NCBI RefSeq assembly: GCF_001275135.1 | Contig: NZ_LFQU01000014.1 | Location: 31,719-95,718, forward strand | Direction: 5' to 3' | Origin: Xylanibacter rarus | GTDB lineage: Bacteria; Bacteroidota; Bacteroidia; Bacteroidales; Bacteroidaceae | DNA: 64,000 nucleotides | In this document: piece after piece, positions 46,611 to 55,653 of the stretch | Layout of the letters: every line of letters starts with the position of its first letter | Position numbering within the stretch: the first letter of the stretch is position 1 | Notes under the pieces: model-generated | Seen by the model: the letters and a program-made list of their open reading frames with translations, nothing else | Databases searched by the model: none | Told to the model about the DNA's origin: nothing | Translations under genes and position numbers: made by a program

Positions 46611-47276
46611 TTATTTAGAAACAGACGAATCAACATCGTTCAGCGCAGCCGATGCCTGCTTCAGTTTTTCTTCGTCAACATCATTACCGTCAACAATGAT
46701 AGGCTTCTTCTCCTTGTGGTTCACTCCACCGAAGAACTTCTCTATCTTCACCTTTCTCTGAAGCTGCATCATGCCATACAGAATTGCCTCGGGGCGCGGA
46801 GGACAGCCCGGAACGTAAACGTCTACAGGCACAATCTCGTCGATTCCCCTCACAACATGATAGCTGCTCTTGAACGGTCCGCCTGATATAGCGCATCCGC
46901 CGACGGCAACAACATATTTCGGTTCTGCCATCTGGTCATAAAGGCGCTTGAACACAGGAGCCATTTTATGAGTAATCGTACCGGCACACATTATGAGGTC
47001 GGCCTGACGTGGAGAGTTACGTGTAACCTCGAAGCCAAAGCGCGCAAAGTCATAACGGGCGCAACCTACTGCCATAAACTCGATACCACAGCAACTTGTG
47101 GCAAAAGTCAATGACCACAAAGAATTTGAGCGTCCCCAGTTGATGGCTTCATCGAGAGAGCCTACAATGACGTTGACTCCGCCCTCATGAAGTTCCTGAA
47201 TGGTTCTCTCAAGGGTCTCGTTATCCTTAAACTCTGCATAAGGAATACTCTTGATTACTGGTTTCTTTACTTCCAT
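46611..47276 (-). CDS. nuoB: NADH-quinone oxidoreductase subunit B
   Basis: 221 residues from ATG 47276 (an in-frame ATG at 47297 lies further inside nuoA). Holds the terminal cluster N2 with the tandem cysteines: [14 protein letters not shown], then [12 protein letters not shown] and [10 protein letters not shown] plus [15 protein letters not shown]. The start overlaps the nuoA stop by 10 bp, implying translational coupling. A charged C-terminal tail ([20 protein letters not shown]) is added. Confidence 0.95.
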   Translation of the reverse strand: MEVKKPVIKSIPYAEFKDNETLERTIQELHEGGVNVIVGSLDEAINWGRSNSLWSLTFATSCCGIEFMAVGCARYDFARFGFEVTRNSPRQADLIMCAGTITHKMAPVFKRLYDQMAEPKYVVAVGGCAISGGPFKSSYHVVRGIDEIVPVDVYVPGCPPRPEAILYGMMQLQRKVKIEKFFGGVNHKEKKPIIVDGNDVDEEKLKQASAALNDVDSSVSK

Positions 47277-47617
47277 TCCAACGCTCCTTTCCGCCATGCA
47301 TAAGCAAGGCCAAACACTAAGACTAACAAAAAGAATCCGATACTGACCATAGCCATCACGCCGAACTCCTTAACTACAACGGCCCACGGATAGAGGAATA
47401 CAGTTTCCACGTCGAAGACCAAGAAAAGGATTGCGAACAGATAGTAGCCCACGTGCACAGGTATCCATGAAGAACCGTGAGTCGGTATACCGCACTCGAA
47501 TGGCTCTCCCTTAACCTTGTTGTACGTACGCGGACCTATCAACTTAGCGATGACAAAAGCAGCCACTACCAAGAAAACAGCCGTTATCAAAACGGTAACT
47601 AACAAGATAAAATACAT
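47267..47617 (-). CDS. nuoA: NADH-quinone oxidoreductase subunit A
   Basis: 116 residues, three membrane helices. [20 protein letters not shown] is the conserved quinone-side loop with its Cys, and [17 protein letters not shown] follows. First gene of the ten-gene operon, with a promoter box 42-49 nt upstream. Confidence 0.95.
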   Translation of the reverse strand: MYFILLVTVLITAVFLVVAAFVIAKLIGPRTYNKVKGEPFECGIPTHGSSWIPVHVGYYLFAILFLVFDVETVFLYPWAVVVKEFGVMAMVSIGFFLLVLVFGLAYAWRKGALEWK

Positions 47618-47658
47618 ATATATTTTATTTAAAAAATGTAATTATATACAAACGCATG

Positions 47659-47666
47659 CAAAGGTA
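47659..47666 (-). promoter_or_regulatory. -7 box of the nuo operon
   Basis: TACCTTTG followed by C on the minus strand; leader about 35 nt. The upstream TTTG at about 12 nt is too close to be a standard -33. Confidence 0.6.
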
Positions 47667-47749
47667 CAATTTATTTTGCAAAGATTAATCATAAATACAC
47701 ATTTTTTATTTAGCCAAATAACTTTATCTTTACAAAAAGATGCACCTTA

Positions 47750-48589
47750 TCAACGAGAATGATATGCCACGAGTCCTTCCATCGGACTTTTAAGCACTTT
47801 TGCCACCTCAAAACCTTCCATACGCGCTGCCTCTGCCAGCTGACTGCCATAACAATATGCCATGCTGCCGACACAGCCTACGGCATAGCCGTCATGGCTA
47901 TAGAGGGCAACGTTGCGTCTGAAGAAATTACGGAAATTGTCCACCACGAGCAGCCTTACTCTCTCATCGTCAAGATGCCTGTGAACATACAGCGACATGC
48001 TTGCCAGAAAGCGGTTTGGCAGAGGCTCGCGGTAAACCCTGTTTATTATATCCGCAAGCGTAAGTCCCGACTCGCTCAGATAGCCGTCGCGCACGGCATC
48101 AGAAACACCGCCCTTGAACATCGCGTTGACAAAGAGCTTGCCCAGCACAGCCCCGCTGCCTTCATCGCCAAGGATATAGCCTAGCGGCGGCACGTTGCCT
48201 GTGATGTTCTTACCGTCATACATACACGAGTTTGCCCCTGTACCCAATATGCAGGCAATGCCGGGTTCATCGGCAAACAGGGCACGCGCAGCACCGAGCA
48301 TGTCGGTTTCTACATCCACCTTTACGGCACCCGGGAAACACTCTGACAATACGCCACGCATCATGGGCTTCATCTCCTCACGGCATCCTGCGCCATAAAA
48401 ATAGACCTCATCAATATCTCCGGCACACATAACCTTTGAAACCACGTCGTCTGTTATTGTTTTAAGGATAACCGGCGGGGACTGCTGAAAGGGGTTGATG
48501 CCCTGCCCCGCCATGCGTTGGACGACACGGCTGCCGTCCATCACACACCAGTCTGTTTTTGTACTTCCGCTGTCAGCGATCAGTTTCAT
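47750..48589 (-). CDS. BadF/BadG-type ATPase, probable N-acetylglucosamine kinase-like
   Basis: 279 residues. ASKHA fold: MKLIADSGSTKTDWCVMDG is the phosphate-1 loop, CILGTGANSCMYDGKNI the phosphate-2 loop, and GYILGDEGSGAVLGK the GlcNAc-kinase-type signature. Eukaryote-like GlcNAc kinases share this layout. Phosphorylation of a recycled amino sugar is the best guess. It lies upstream of nuoA on the same strand but separated by a promoter. Confidence 0.85.
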   Translation of the reverse strand: MKLIADSGSTKTDWCVMDGSRVVQRMAGQGINPFQQSPPVILKTITDDVVSKVMCAGDIDEVYFYGAGCREEMKPMMRGVLSECFPGAVKVDVETDMLGAARALFADEPGIACILGTGANSCMYDGKNITGNVPPLGYILGDEGSGAVLGKLFVNAMFKGGVSDAVRDGYLSESGLTLADIINRVYREPLPNRFLASMSLYVHRHLDDERVRLLVVDNFRNFFRRNVALYSHDGYAVGCVGSMAYCYGSQLAEAARMEGFEVAKVLKSPMEGLVAYHSR

Positions 48590-49383
48590 ATTTTATAACA
48601 TTATTTTTTGTTTAAAACATTTCGCAAAGATAAGTATTAAGTCTGAATAACTGCCGTATTTTCATAAAAAACTTTAAGCCCCGCACGGCATTTAACCTGA
48701 TAAACGGCACATATCCATGCAAATGTGCAAGCATTAATGCTGCATTTGCATCTTGCGCCAACGGGCTTCAACTTACACGGCATTGCCACAGCTGCATAAT
48801 ACTGACGAAGATTTAATCTGCCGAAACAAGAAACGGCAGGACACAAAAACAGCCTCACAACGTTTAGCAGGATAATTCTCTTTTATATAAAAACGGCATA
48901 CTGATGAACATGCTTCAGCTGTTGGAGACATTGCACGACGGAAGCCAAGAACAGAAAACTTTTTGACGGAAGGCACACCGAACGCAGTAAAAAGTTATTA
49001 CAATATAAATTTGCGAAATAGAGAAATATATTACACTTTTACATGCAATAAATGACAAAAATATGCCCATATAACGCCAAAATCAGTGTGTTTCAGGGCA
49101 AAAACCAATGAATTTCAAGAACTAAACAAGCCAAACAGAGGACCAAAAGCATACATTTTGCAACCTAAAAGGCCACCTTTTAGGCTGTAAAAGCATACCT
49201 TTTATAAATTAATGCAACATGGCCTTTCCTTGTGTTTTATGTAACACGCTGTATATAAGCGCATTACATAAAAACATATTAAACAGTATATTTTACGGCT
49301 AAGCAACGACTTTGCCGTCAGCATAGCCATTCTGGACACGTTAAACGTCAGAAAAACAGAAAACTCTAAGGCGCCCTACACTG
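48590..49383. other. Gene-free gap with palindrome cluster 4
   Basis: No gene supported in about 790 bp. It holds an AGTGTGTTTCAGG module near 49085, palindrome cluster 4 at 49144-49207 and TAACACGCTGTATAT at 49242-49256. The first half (48600-49020) shows nothing I can name. Confidence 0.6.
49144..49207. repeat. AAAAGG palindrome cluster 4
   Basis: A degenerate AAAAGCATACATTTTGC unit, the perfect CCTAAAAGG-cca-CCTTTTAGG (49164-49184), then TGTAAAAGCATACCTTTTATA from 49187. Confidence 0.75.
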
Positions 49384-50775
49384 TTATCCGAACAATGCTC
49401 TCAGCGCTTCTTCAACCTTGCGCACAGGCACAATCTCTATGTTGCTCTTTGCCTTGTTAAGGCTCTGCATGTTGTTTGCCGGAACTATTATATGCGTAAA
49501 GCCAAGCTTCTCTGCCTCAGCCACACGCTGTTCAATACGGCTAACAGGGCGCACCTCACCGCTCAGTCCCACTTCACCTGCCATACACCAGCCGCTCTCG
49601 ATGGCCGTGTCGACATTGCTCGACAGCACGGCAGCAATAATACTAAGGTCCATCGCAAGATCAGTTACGCGCAGTCCGCCTGCTATGTTTATAAACACGT
49701 CTTTCTGCATCAGCTTAAAGCCCACTCTCTTTTCGAGTACGGCCAGAAGCATGTTGAGTCTTCGCTGATCGAAGCTCGTCGCACTGCGCTGCGGCGTTCC
49801 GTATGCAGCCGTCGACACGAGCGCCTGCGTCTCTACAAGAAACGGGCGCACGCCTTCAATGGCCGAGGATATGGCCACGCCGCTCAGTCCGTCGTGGTCT
49901 TGCGTAAGCAGCAGTTCCGACGGATTGCTCACAGGGCGCAGCCCGTCGTTGCGCATCTCATAAATGCCCAGCTCCGAAGTGCTTCCGAATCGGTTTTTTA
50001 TTGAGCGCAGAATGCGGTACATATAATGCTGGTCGCCCTCAAACTGTATCACTGTGTCAACGATATGTTCAAGAATCTTCGGTCCGGCCAGGCTTCCTTC
50101 CTTGTTGATGTGCCCGATAAGGAGAACAGGTATGCCGCTCGACTTGGCAAAGCGCAACAATGCCGATGCGCACTCGCGCACCTGTGAGATGCTTCCGGCA
50201 GAGCTGTCAACGGTCTCGGTGCTTATTGTCTGTATAGAGTCAATGATAACTATCTCCGGCGCTATTTCCTTGATATGTCTGAATATGCTCTCGAGCGAGG
50301 TGTCGCAAAGAATCAGGCAACCGTCGTTGTCGCCATGCTCAATGCGGTCGGCACGCATCTTCAGCTGATGGGCGCTTTCCTCACCGCTAACATACAGAAT
50401 CTTACGTTCGGGCATCCGCAATATCGTCTGAAGCGTGAGCGTGCTCTTTCCTATACCAGGCTCTCCGCCAAGCAGCACTATCGAGCCAGGCACAAGCCCG
50501 CCGCCAAGCACTCTGTTCAGCTCGGCGTCGTGCATGTCCATGCGAGGCTCGTCTACGGCCGTTATCTCCGAAAGAGACACGGCGCGGCTCTCGCCGTTTC
50601 TTAATGTGCGCCTCACTGTAGCAGCGGCCGACGTGGCAGCCATCTGGCCTGCGTCTGATGATATTCTGATTTCCTTAAACGTGTTCCACTGGCCGCAGCT
50701 CGGACACTTGCCAATCCACTTTGCCGACTCCTGACCGCAGTTGGAACATACATAAGCTATCTTGTCTTTAGCCAT
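49384..50775 (-). CDS. radA: DNA repair protein RadA (Sms)
   Basis: 463 residues from ATG 50775. The frame stays open to 50874, but the standard family start MAKDKIAYVCSNCGQ begins at 50775. The zinc finger CSNCGQ ... CPSCGQW is followed by a RecA-like ATPase (Walker A LGGEPGIGKSTL), the RadA signature KNRFGSTSELGIYEM, and a Lon-like C-terminal domain (SAIEGVRPFLVETQALVS). RadA promotes branch migration in recombination repair. Divergent from the binding lipoprotein gene. Confidence 0.96.
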   Translation of the reverse strand: MAKDKIAYVCSNCGQESAKWIGKCPSCGQWNTFKEIRISSDAGQMAATSAAATVRRTLRNGESRAVSLSEITAVDEPRMDMHDAELNRVLGGGLVPGSIVLLGGEPGIGKSTLTLQTILRMPERKILYVSGEESAHQLKMRADRIEHGDNDGCLILCDTSLESIFRHIKEIAPEIVIIDSIQTISTETVDSSAGSISQVRECASALLRFAKSSGIPVLLIGHINKEGSLAGPKILEHIVDTVIQFEGDQHYMYRILRSIKNRFGSTSELGIYEMRNDGLRPVSNPSELLLTQDHDGLSGVAISSAIEGVRPFLVETQALVSTAAYGTPQRSATSFDQRRLNMLLAVLEKRVGFKLMQKDVFINIAGGLRVTDLAMDLSIIAAVLSSNVDTAIESGWCMAGEVGLSGEVRPVSRIEQRVAEAEKLGFTHIIVPANNMQSLNKAKSNIEIVPVRKVEEALRALFG

Positions 50776-50913
50776 AACCTTTATATAATATAAAAACGTA
50801 AAGGGGGCACATGAAGGCCTTAAAAACGAAAAGTCACTAATCGCCGACATGTCAGGCAATAAACAGACATTCACCGCCCACTATCCTTTTCGATACAAAA
50901 TTAGTGATTATTT

Positions 50914-50943
50914 TTTGAGTTACAAAATAAATCGCTAACTTTG
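50914..50943 (+). promoter_or_regulatory. Promoter of the binding-lipoprotein/TPR operon
   Basis: TTTG (50914-50917), 18-nt spacer, TAACTTTG (50936-50943). Predicted transcript start near 50949. Confidence 0.65.
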
Positions 50944-50961
50944 CAACATCAATAAATACGG

Positions 50962-50982
50962 ATGACTAATATCGCACATTAA
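50962..50982 (+). CDS. Possible six-codon leader peptide
   Basis: ATG at 50962 opens M-T-N-I-A-H then TAA (50980-50982). It lies between the promoter and a terminator-like hairpin. It could be chance; only its position suggests a role. Confidence 0.2.
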   Translation: MTNIAH

Positions 50983-50994
50983 TAATAAAACCGG

Positions 50995-51036
50995 AAGGGC
51001 GGCCCGTGTATAAAAGCCGGGCTGCCCTTTTAATCT
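50995..51036 (+). terminator. Terminator-like hairpin in the 5' leader (possible attenuator)
   Basis: AAGGGC-g-GCCCG (50995-51006) pairs with CGGGC-t-GCCCTT (51018-51029), followed by TTTTAATCTTTAT. It stands between the promoter at 50936 and the ATG at 51049, where a terminator would stop the gene's own transcript early. Confidence 0.7.
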
Positions 51037-51048
51037 TTATAAAAAAAT

Positions 51049-51972
51049 ATGAAAGCCAAACATATTGTCATTTTCCTACTGTCAACCTTGATTCTTACAG
51101 CATGCGGACAATCGTATGAGGAAGCCAGGAAACAGTCAAAGGCCGAATATGAGAAAAGGAAGAAAGAAGACTCGCTGGCACTTAAAGTAGGAGTGCTGCC
51201 TACGCTCGACTGTCTCCCCATGTATGTTGCCAAGGAGCAATGTCTCTTCGACACGGCCAAGGCAGACATAAGGCTAAAGCAGTTTATGTCGCAGATTGAC
51301 TGTGACGCGGCCCTGAAGGCGGAAAAGACTGAAGGCGGAATTACAGACCTGGTAAGAGGACAGCGCATGAAAGCCAAAGGCACCGGTCTCGACTACATCA
51401 GTGCCACCAACACTTACTGGCAGCTGATAAGCAACCGCAAGGCGCGTATCAGAAACATAAAGCAGCTTAACGACAAGATGATAGCCATGGCAAGATTTTC
51501 TGCCACGGCCCTGCTTGCCGACTATGCCACAGACAGCGTTAAGCTAAAACCGGAAGAGGTGTTCAAGGTGCAGATTAACGACGTAGCGCTAAGGCTGCAG
51601 ATGCTTCTCAACAACGAGATGGACGCAATGCTGCTGACAGAGCCGCAGGCAACGACGGCACGAATATATAAGAACGACGTGCTCATGGACAGCCGCGACA
51701 AGGACATGCGCCTGGGCGTGATAGCATTCAGAAGCAAGGCCATGACAGACAAGAGGAGAAAGCAGCAACTGCAGGAGTTTCTGAAAGGATACAATGCCGC
51801 ATGCGACACAATAAATAAATATGGGCTGCAGCACTTTGCACCGATATTTGAAAAATATTACAAAATAGACAGCCGTACAATAAAGGCTCTGCCTAAAATC
51901 AAATTTGAGCATGCTACGCCTCCAAGGCAGAAAGACATCGACACAGCCGACAAATGGCTTAAAAAACAATAA
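51049..51972 (+). CDS. ABC-type (NitT/TauT-like) substrate-binding lipoprotein, no transporter partner
   Basis: 307 residues. Lipobox LILTACGQ, Cys19. A charged linker (EEARKQSKAEYEKRKKEDS) precedes a periplasmic binding-protein fold (KVGVLPTLDCLPMYVAKEQ..., MLLNNEMDAMLLTEPQATTA) like the NMT1/TauA group. No permease or ATPase gene is next to it. It is followed after only 6 bp by the TPR protein, so the two are cotranscribed. The ligand is unknown. Confidence 0.8.
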   Translation: MKAKHIVIFLLSTLILTACGQSYEEARKQSKAEYEKRKKEDSLALKVGVLPTLDCLPMYVAKEQCLFDTAKADIRLKQFMSQIDCDAALKAEKTEGGITDLVRGQRMKAKGTGLDYISATNTYWQLISNRKARIRNIKQLNDKMIAMARFSATALLADYATDSVKLKPEEVFKVQINDVALRLQMLLNNEMDAMLLTEPQATTARIYKNDVLMDSRDKDMRLGVIAFRSKAMTDKRRKQQLQEFLKGYNAACDTINKYGLQHFAPIFEKYYKIDSRTIKALPKIKFEHATPPRQKDIDTADKWLKKQ

Positions 51973-51978
51973 AGACCT

Positions 51979-54153
51979 ATGGACACGAAGGACATCAAAC
52001 AGCTTGACAATATAATCAAAGAGCTCGGCAGAAAAAAACTGGGCTACTGCATTCATTCCACACGGTCGTTTGTAAGCGCACATCCATACATGATGTATGA
52101 CGATGAACTTGAAAACATCGAGCGCGACTATAACCTGATGCTGGAATATATGAAGCGGGGCTTCAACGATCCGCAGCGCAAGGATATTTACAGCAAACTG
52201 CTGGCAAGGCTATACAATTTCGTTAGCAACCTGCGCATAGCGTATATGGCCCAGAACATATCTTTTTACACCGAAGCCACACGAAAGTCTGTCAATCAGT
52301 CTTTCTCCGAAGAGCGTATCAAGACAGCTCTCGAGACTTTTGTTACAGATGTTGCCATGCTAAGTCTTGAGCCTGAACCTGCAAGGACAGAAAAGAGCAA
52401 AGAGATTTACCGTCGCCACAACGATTTCATACAGGCCCTGTTCGGCTATATCATAGTTTCAAGACAATGGACCGACAACGAGCGTGATTTCTTTGAAGGC
52501 ATACTGCTGTCGCCCGCCACAGACATCATTGACGCGCAGCTGATTACAAGTGCGATAATGCTGGCCACGATGAACAACATGGACATAAACAAGTTTCATG
52601 TTCTGATCAACGTCTATAAGAAGACAACCGACATCAAGCTGCGTCAGCGGGCACTGGTCGGATGGGTGTTTGCGCTTTCAGCCGGTCCGCGACTGCATCC
52701 GCAGATGCGGGAGATGGTAGTTTCTGTACTTGAAGGCAACGGCGTGGCAAACGAGATAGCCGACCTGCAGAAGCAGATAATATTCTGCATGAACGCCGAA
52801 CAGGACAACAACACCATTCAGCGCGACATAATGCCGGAGCTGATGAAGAACAATAACCTGAACATTACACGATTCGGCATTACCGAGAAAGAAGACGACC
52901 CGATGAACGACATCTTTGATCCGGGTGCGTCAGACCGTGCAATGGAGAAAATGGAAGAGAGTTTCCAAAAGATGATGAACATGCAGAAAGCAGGCTCAGA
53001 CATCTATTTCGGAGGTTTCTCTCAGATGAAGCGTTTCCCGTTCTTCTATCATGCAGCCAACTGGTTCTGTCCTTTCTACCTTGAGCATCCGGAAATATCA
53101 TCTACGGTTGACAAGCTGAAAGACACTCCGTTGCTGACAAACATTCTAAACAACGGCCCGTTCTGCGACAGCGACAAATATTCGTTCACGCTTGCCGTGG
53201 CATCTGTCATCAGTCATATACCGGCCAACATGCGCGAGATGTTCAACACGAAAGAGGCTCTCGGCCAGACAGTCAGCGATGAAGACCAAAGGCAGCCGGC
53301 ATATATACGACGCATGATTCTGCAGGATATGTATCGTTTCTTCCGCCTTTTCCATCAGCGCGGACAACTTGTAAACCCGTTCGACAAGTCGAACTCTATA
53401 TTTGTTGCCGATGACCTTTTCAATGGAACAGAAATACAGAAGGTGCTTCCCGACCTGTGCTATTTCATGCTTAAGCACAAGAACAAGAATGCCCTGGAGC
53501 ATCTGCTGCCTAAATATAACGACACGAACGACTCTAAATGCATGCTGATTCACGGCATCTATGAACTTAATTATTGCGGCAACCCTAAATCTGCAGCAGA
53601 ATATCTCGAAAGGTCTCTGGAACTTCAGCCTGACAACCGGCGTGCCAAGTCGATGCTCGCACGTGCCTGCTTTGAAGCAGAAAACTATGATGATGCGGCT
53701 AAATTGTACGAGGTTCTGTATAACGAGAACCCACAAAGCCAGGCAAACGCACTTAACTATTGTGTTGCATTGTCAAAAGCCGAAAGATACTCTGAGGCTA
53801 CCAACTTGCTGTTTAAGCTCGACATAGAGTATCCCGACTCTATTCCGGTAACAAGAGTTCTTGCATGGAACCTTATGGGACTTGACAAACTTCAACAGGC
53901 AGAAAAGGCATACAGGCGCATACTGAAGAGCAACGACACAGAAAATGGCGACTGGCTAAATGCCGGATACTGCCAATGGCTTCTCGGAAACATAAGCGAA
54001 GCCGTAGAGATGTTTAAGAAGTTCATGTCTTGCCAAAGTAAGGATACGTCAACAACCTTATACGACGAGTTGGCAAAAGACAGAAAATTCCTGCTTTCAC
54101 ACGGCATTGATGAAATTGACATCTTGCTGATGACAGACCTGATAAAGGAATAA
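51979..54153 (+). CDS. Large TPR-repeat protein of unknown function
   Basis: 724 residues, no signal peptide. The N-terminal ~500 residues are mostly helical without a motif I can name. A Met-rich acidic segment lies near residues 310-345 (MEKMEESFQKMMNMQKAGSD). The C-terminal ~200 residues are tetratricopeptide repeats (GNPKSAAEYLERSLELQPDN, YDDAAKLYEVLYNENPQSQA, LQQAEKAYRRILKSNDTENG). Probably a cytoplasmic scaffold. Paired with the binding lipoprotein ahead of it. Confidence 0.85.
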   Translation: MDTKDIKQLDNIIKELGRKKLGYCIHSTRSFVSAHPYMMYDDELENIERDYNLMLEYMKRGFNDPQRKDIYSKLLARLYNFVSNLRIAYMAQNISFYTEATRKSVNQSFSEERIKTALETFVTDVAMLSLEPEPARTEKSKEIYRRHNDFIQALFGYIIVSRQWTDNERDFFEGILLSPATDIIDAQLITSAIMLATMNNMDINKFHVLINVYKKTTDIKLRQRALVGWVFALSAGPRLHPQMREMVVSVLEGNGVANEIADLQKQIIFCMNAEQDNNTIQRDIMPELMKNNNLNITRFGITEKEDDPMNDIFDPGASDRAMEKMEESFQKMMNMQKAGSDIYFGGFSQMKRFPFFYHAANWFCPFYLEHPEISSTVDKLKDTPLLTNILNNGPFCDSDKYSFTLAVASVISHIPANMREMFNTKEALGQTVSDEDQRQPAYIRRMILQDMYRFFRLFHQRGQLVNPFDKSNSIFVADDLFNGTEIQKVLPDLCYFMLKHKNKNALEHLLPKYNDTNDSKCMLIHGIYELNYCGNPKSAAEYLERSLELQPDNRRAKSMLARACFEAENYDDAAKLYEVLYNENPQSQANALNYCVALSKAERYSEATNLLFKLDIEYPDSIPVTRVLAWNLMGLDKLQQAEKAYRRILKSNDTENGDWLNAGYCQWLLGNISEAVEMFKKFMSCQSKDTSTTLYDELAKDRKFLLSHGIDEIDILLMTDLIKE

Positions 54154-54187
54154 AGGGAATTATCTGTTTTCTTTGTAATTTCAAAAT

Positions 54188-54230
54188 TGTCGCGCAAACT
54201 ATAAGAAAAAATCTTATAATTTGCGCGACA
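54188..54230 (+). terminator. Terminator after the TPR gene
   Basis: TGTCGCGCAAA (54188-54198) / TTTGCGCGACA (54220-54230) extended by TATAAGA / TCTTATA; T-rich tail. 34 bp past the stop. Confidence 0.9.
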
Positions 54231-54348
54231 TCTTTATTTATTAATCTATAGCCACACACATGTTAACGGCAATAGTCAGAACATTGTGGTCTTTGACTAA
54301 ATGGCAGACCAGGCCAAAACAAATTATCATCTGCCGGCAAACGACCTA

Positions 54349-55608
54349 CTACAAGAACGGAGTGAGCAGACTGGCAAACCATCCGACAAACTTCTGCCAC
54401 GGAGTTCGCCATTCATCCCATGTCTCTTCTGTCAGCTTAAACGATTCGGCCTTGTCCCTTTCAAACATATCGTTAAGCTCTTTTGTCGTACACGGATCTA
54501 TGATTACAGCATTTTCTTCATAGTCAAAGTTAAGACTTCTGGCATTCAAATTAGCACTTCCAACTGTGCAGAAACGCCCGTCTACCATTATGATCTTCGT
54601 ATGATGAAATCCTTTCTTATATATCCATACATCCACACCATGCTGCATAAGATTATGCACGTTATAAAAGACACAGTCAGGAGTAAGCGGAATATCACTA
54701 TGGGCAGAAACCATAATCTCTACCTTTACGCCTCGCTTGACGGCATTGCGCAAGGCCCGTTTCAGTGTATTGTTAAGAGTAAGATAAGGATTTACCAGTT
54801 TTATGCTGTCCTTGGCCTCATTGATGGCATCAGTATAGAACTTGCGTATAATCTTATTCGTCACACGCGGTTCGCGGTTTATAATGCCTACCATCTTCTT
54901 TCCTGCCGTACAACATGTATCTGGCTTCAGTCCTGTGATATAGTCGGCACCATGATAACCACGATAATATTTTGCGCCATACACATTCTGACCTGTCACT
55001 TTATTCCACATACGTAGGAATATCTTCTGCAGGGTGTTCACTTCATCCCCTTCAATACGGCAATGCATGTCGCGCCATTCGCCAACGACCTCAGTTCCGT
55101 TGATATAATAGTCGGCCACATTCATTCCGCCCGTGTATGCTATTTTACCGTCTATTACGACAATTTTACGGTGGTCACGATGGAACACATGATTCACCCA
55201 GGGAAAGTTTACCGGATCAAACTCATATATTTCAATCCCCACTGAACGCATCTGCTTAAGGTGCTTACGCTTCAGCGGCCGGTTGTTTGAATCATTACCG
55301 AAACCGTCAAACAAGGCTCTCACCTCAACACCTTCTTTCGCCTTTTGCGCCAAAAGACGAAACAGCAAAGATGCTATTGAGTCATTACGGAAATTAAAAT
55401 ATTCAAGATGTACGCTGCTCCGTGCCTGTCGTATGGCCTGAAACATATCGTCGAACTTCTCCTGTCCGCTCATCAAAAGTGTAACGGAATTGTTATGAGA
55501 GAATGTTATGCCCTCATCGCGCAAATTCTCAACAATTAACGAGTCAGAAGTCTGTGCACAGACGTTACACGTAAAAAATAATAATACTGAAAAAATACAA
55601 ATCTTCAT
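54349..55608 (-). CDS. Phospholipase D / cardiolipin synthase-like protein with signal peptide
   Basis: 419 residues. Two HKD motifs: HRDHRKIVVIDGKIAYTGG and HHTKIIMVDGRFCTVGSANL, the two halves of the PLD active site. Instead of the membrane helices of ordinary cardiolipin synthases it starts with a cleavable signal (MKICIFSVLLFFTCNVCAQ), so it should act in the periplasm. It may make cardiolipin or cleave phosphodiesters there. Confidence 0.9.
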   Translation of the reverse strand: MKICIFSVLLFFTCNVCAQTSDSLIVENLRDEGITFSHNNSVTLLMSGQEKFDDMFQAIRQARSSVHLEYFNFRNDSIASLLFRLLAQKAKEGVEVRALFDGFGNDSNNRPLKRKHLKQMRSVGIEIYEFDPVNFPWVNHVFHRDHRKIVVIDGKIAYTGGMNVADYYINGTEVVGEWRDMHCRIEGDEVNTLQKIFLRMWNKVTGQNVYGAKYYRGYHGADYITGLKPDTCCTAGKKMVGIINREPRVTNKIIRKFYTDAINEAKDSIKLVNPYLTLNNTLKRALRNAVKRGVKVEIMVSAHSDIPLTPDCVFYNVHNLMQHGVDVWIYKKGFHHTKIIMVDGRFCTVGSANLNARSLNFDYEENAVIIDPCTTKELNDMFERDKAESFKLTEETWDEWRTPWQKFVGWFASLLTPFL

Positions 55609-55621
55609 ACCTTATAAAAAC

Positions 55622-55645
55622 AGCGCCTGCCCCAAAGCAGGCGCT
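55622..55645 (-). terminator. Terminator of kdsA-kdsD
   Basis: AGCGCCTGC (55622-55630) / GCAGGCGCT (55637-55645), 6-nt loop, U run on the minus strand. It lies 9 bp past the kdsD stop. Confidence 0.88.
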
Positions 55646-55653
55646 ATACATTA

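Noticed and set aside
48590-49020. Search for a small gene or RNA in the first half of the radA-kinase gap
   Set aside because: Short frames here have no start context, no promoter box at a sensible distance and no motif; nothing supportable.
50776-50874. 33-residue N-terminal extension of RadA
   Set aside because: The family start with the zinc finger begins at 50775; the extension overlaps the divergent promoter region.
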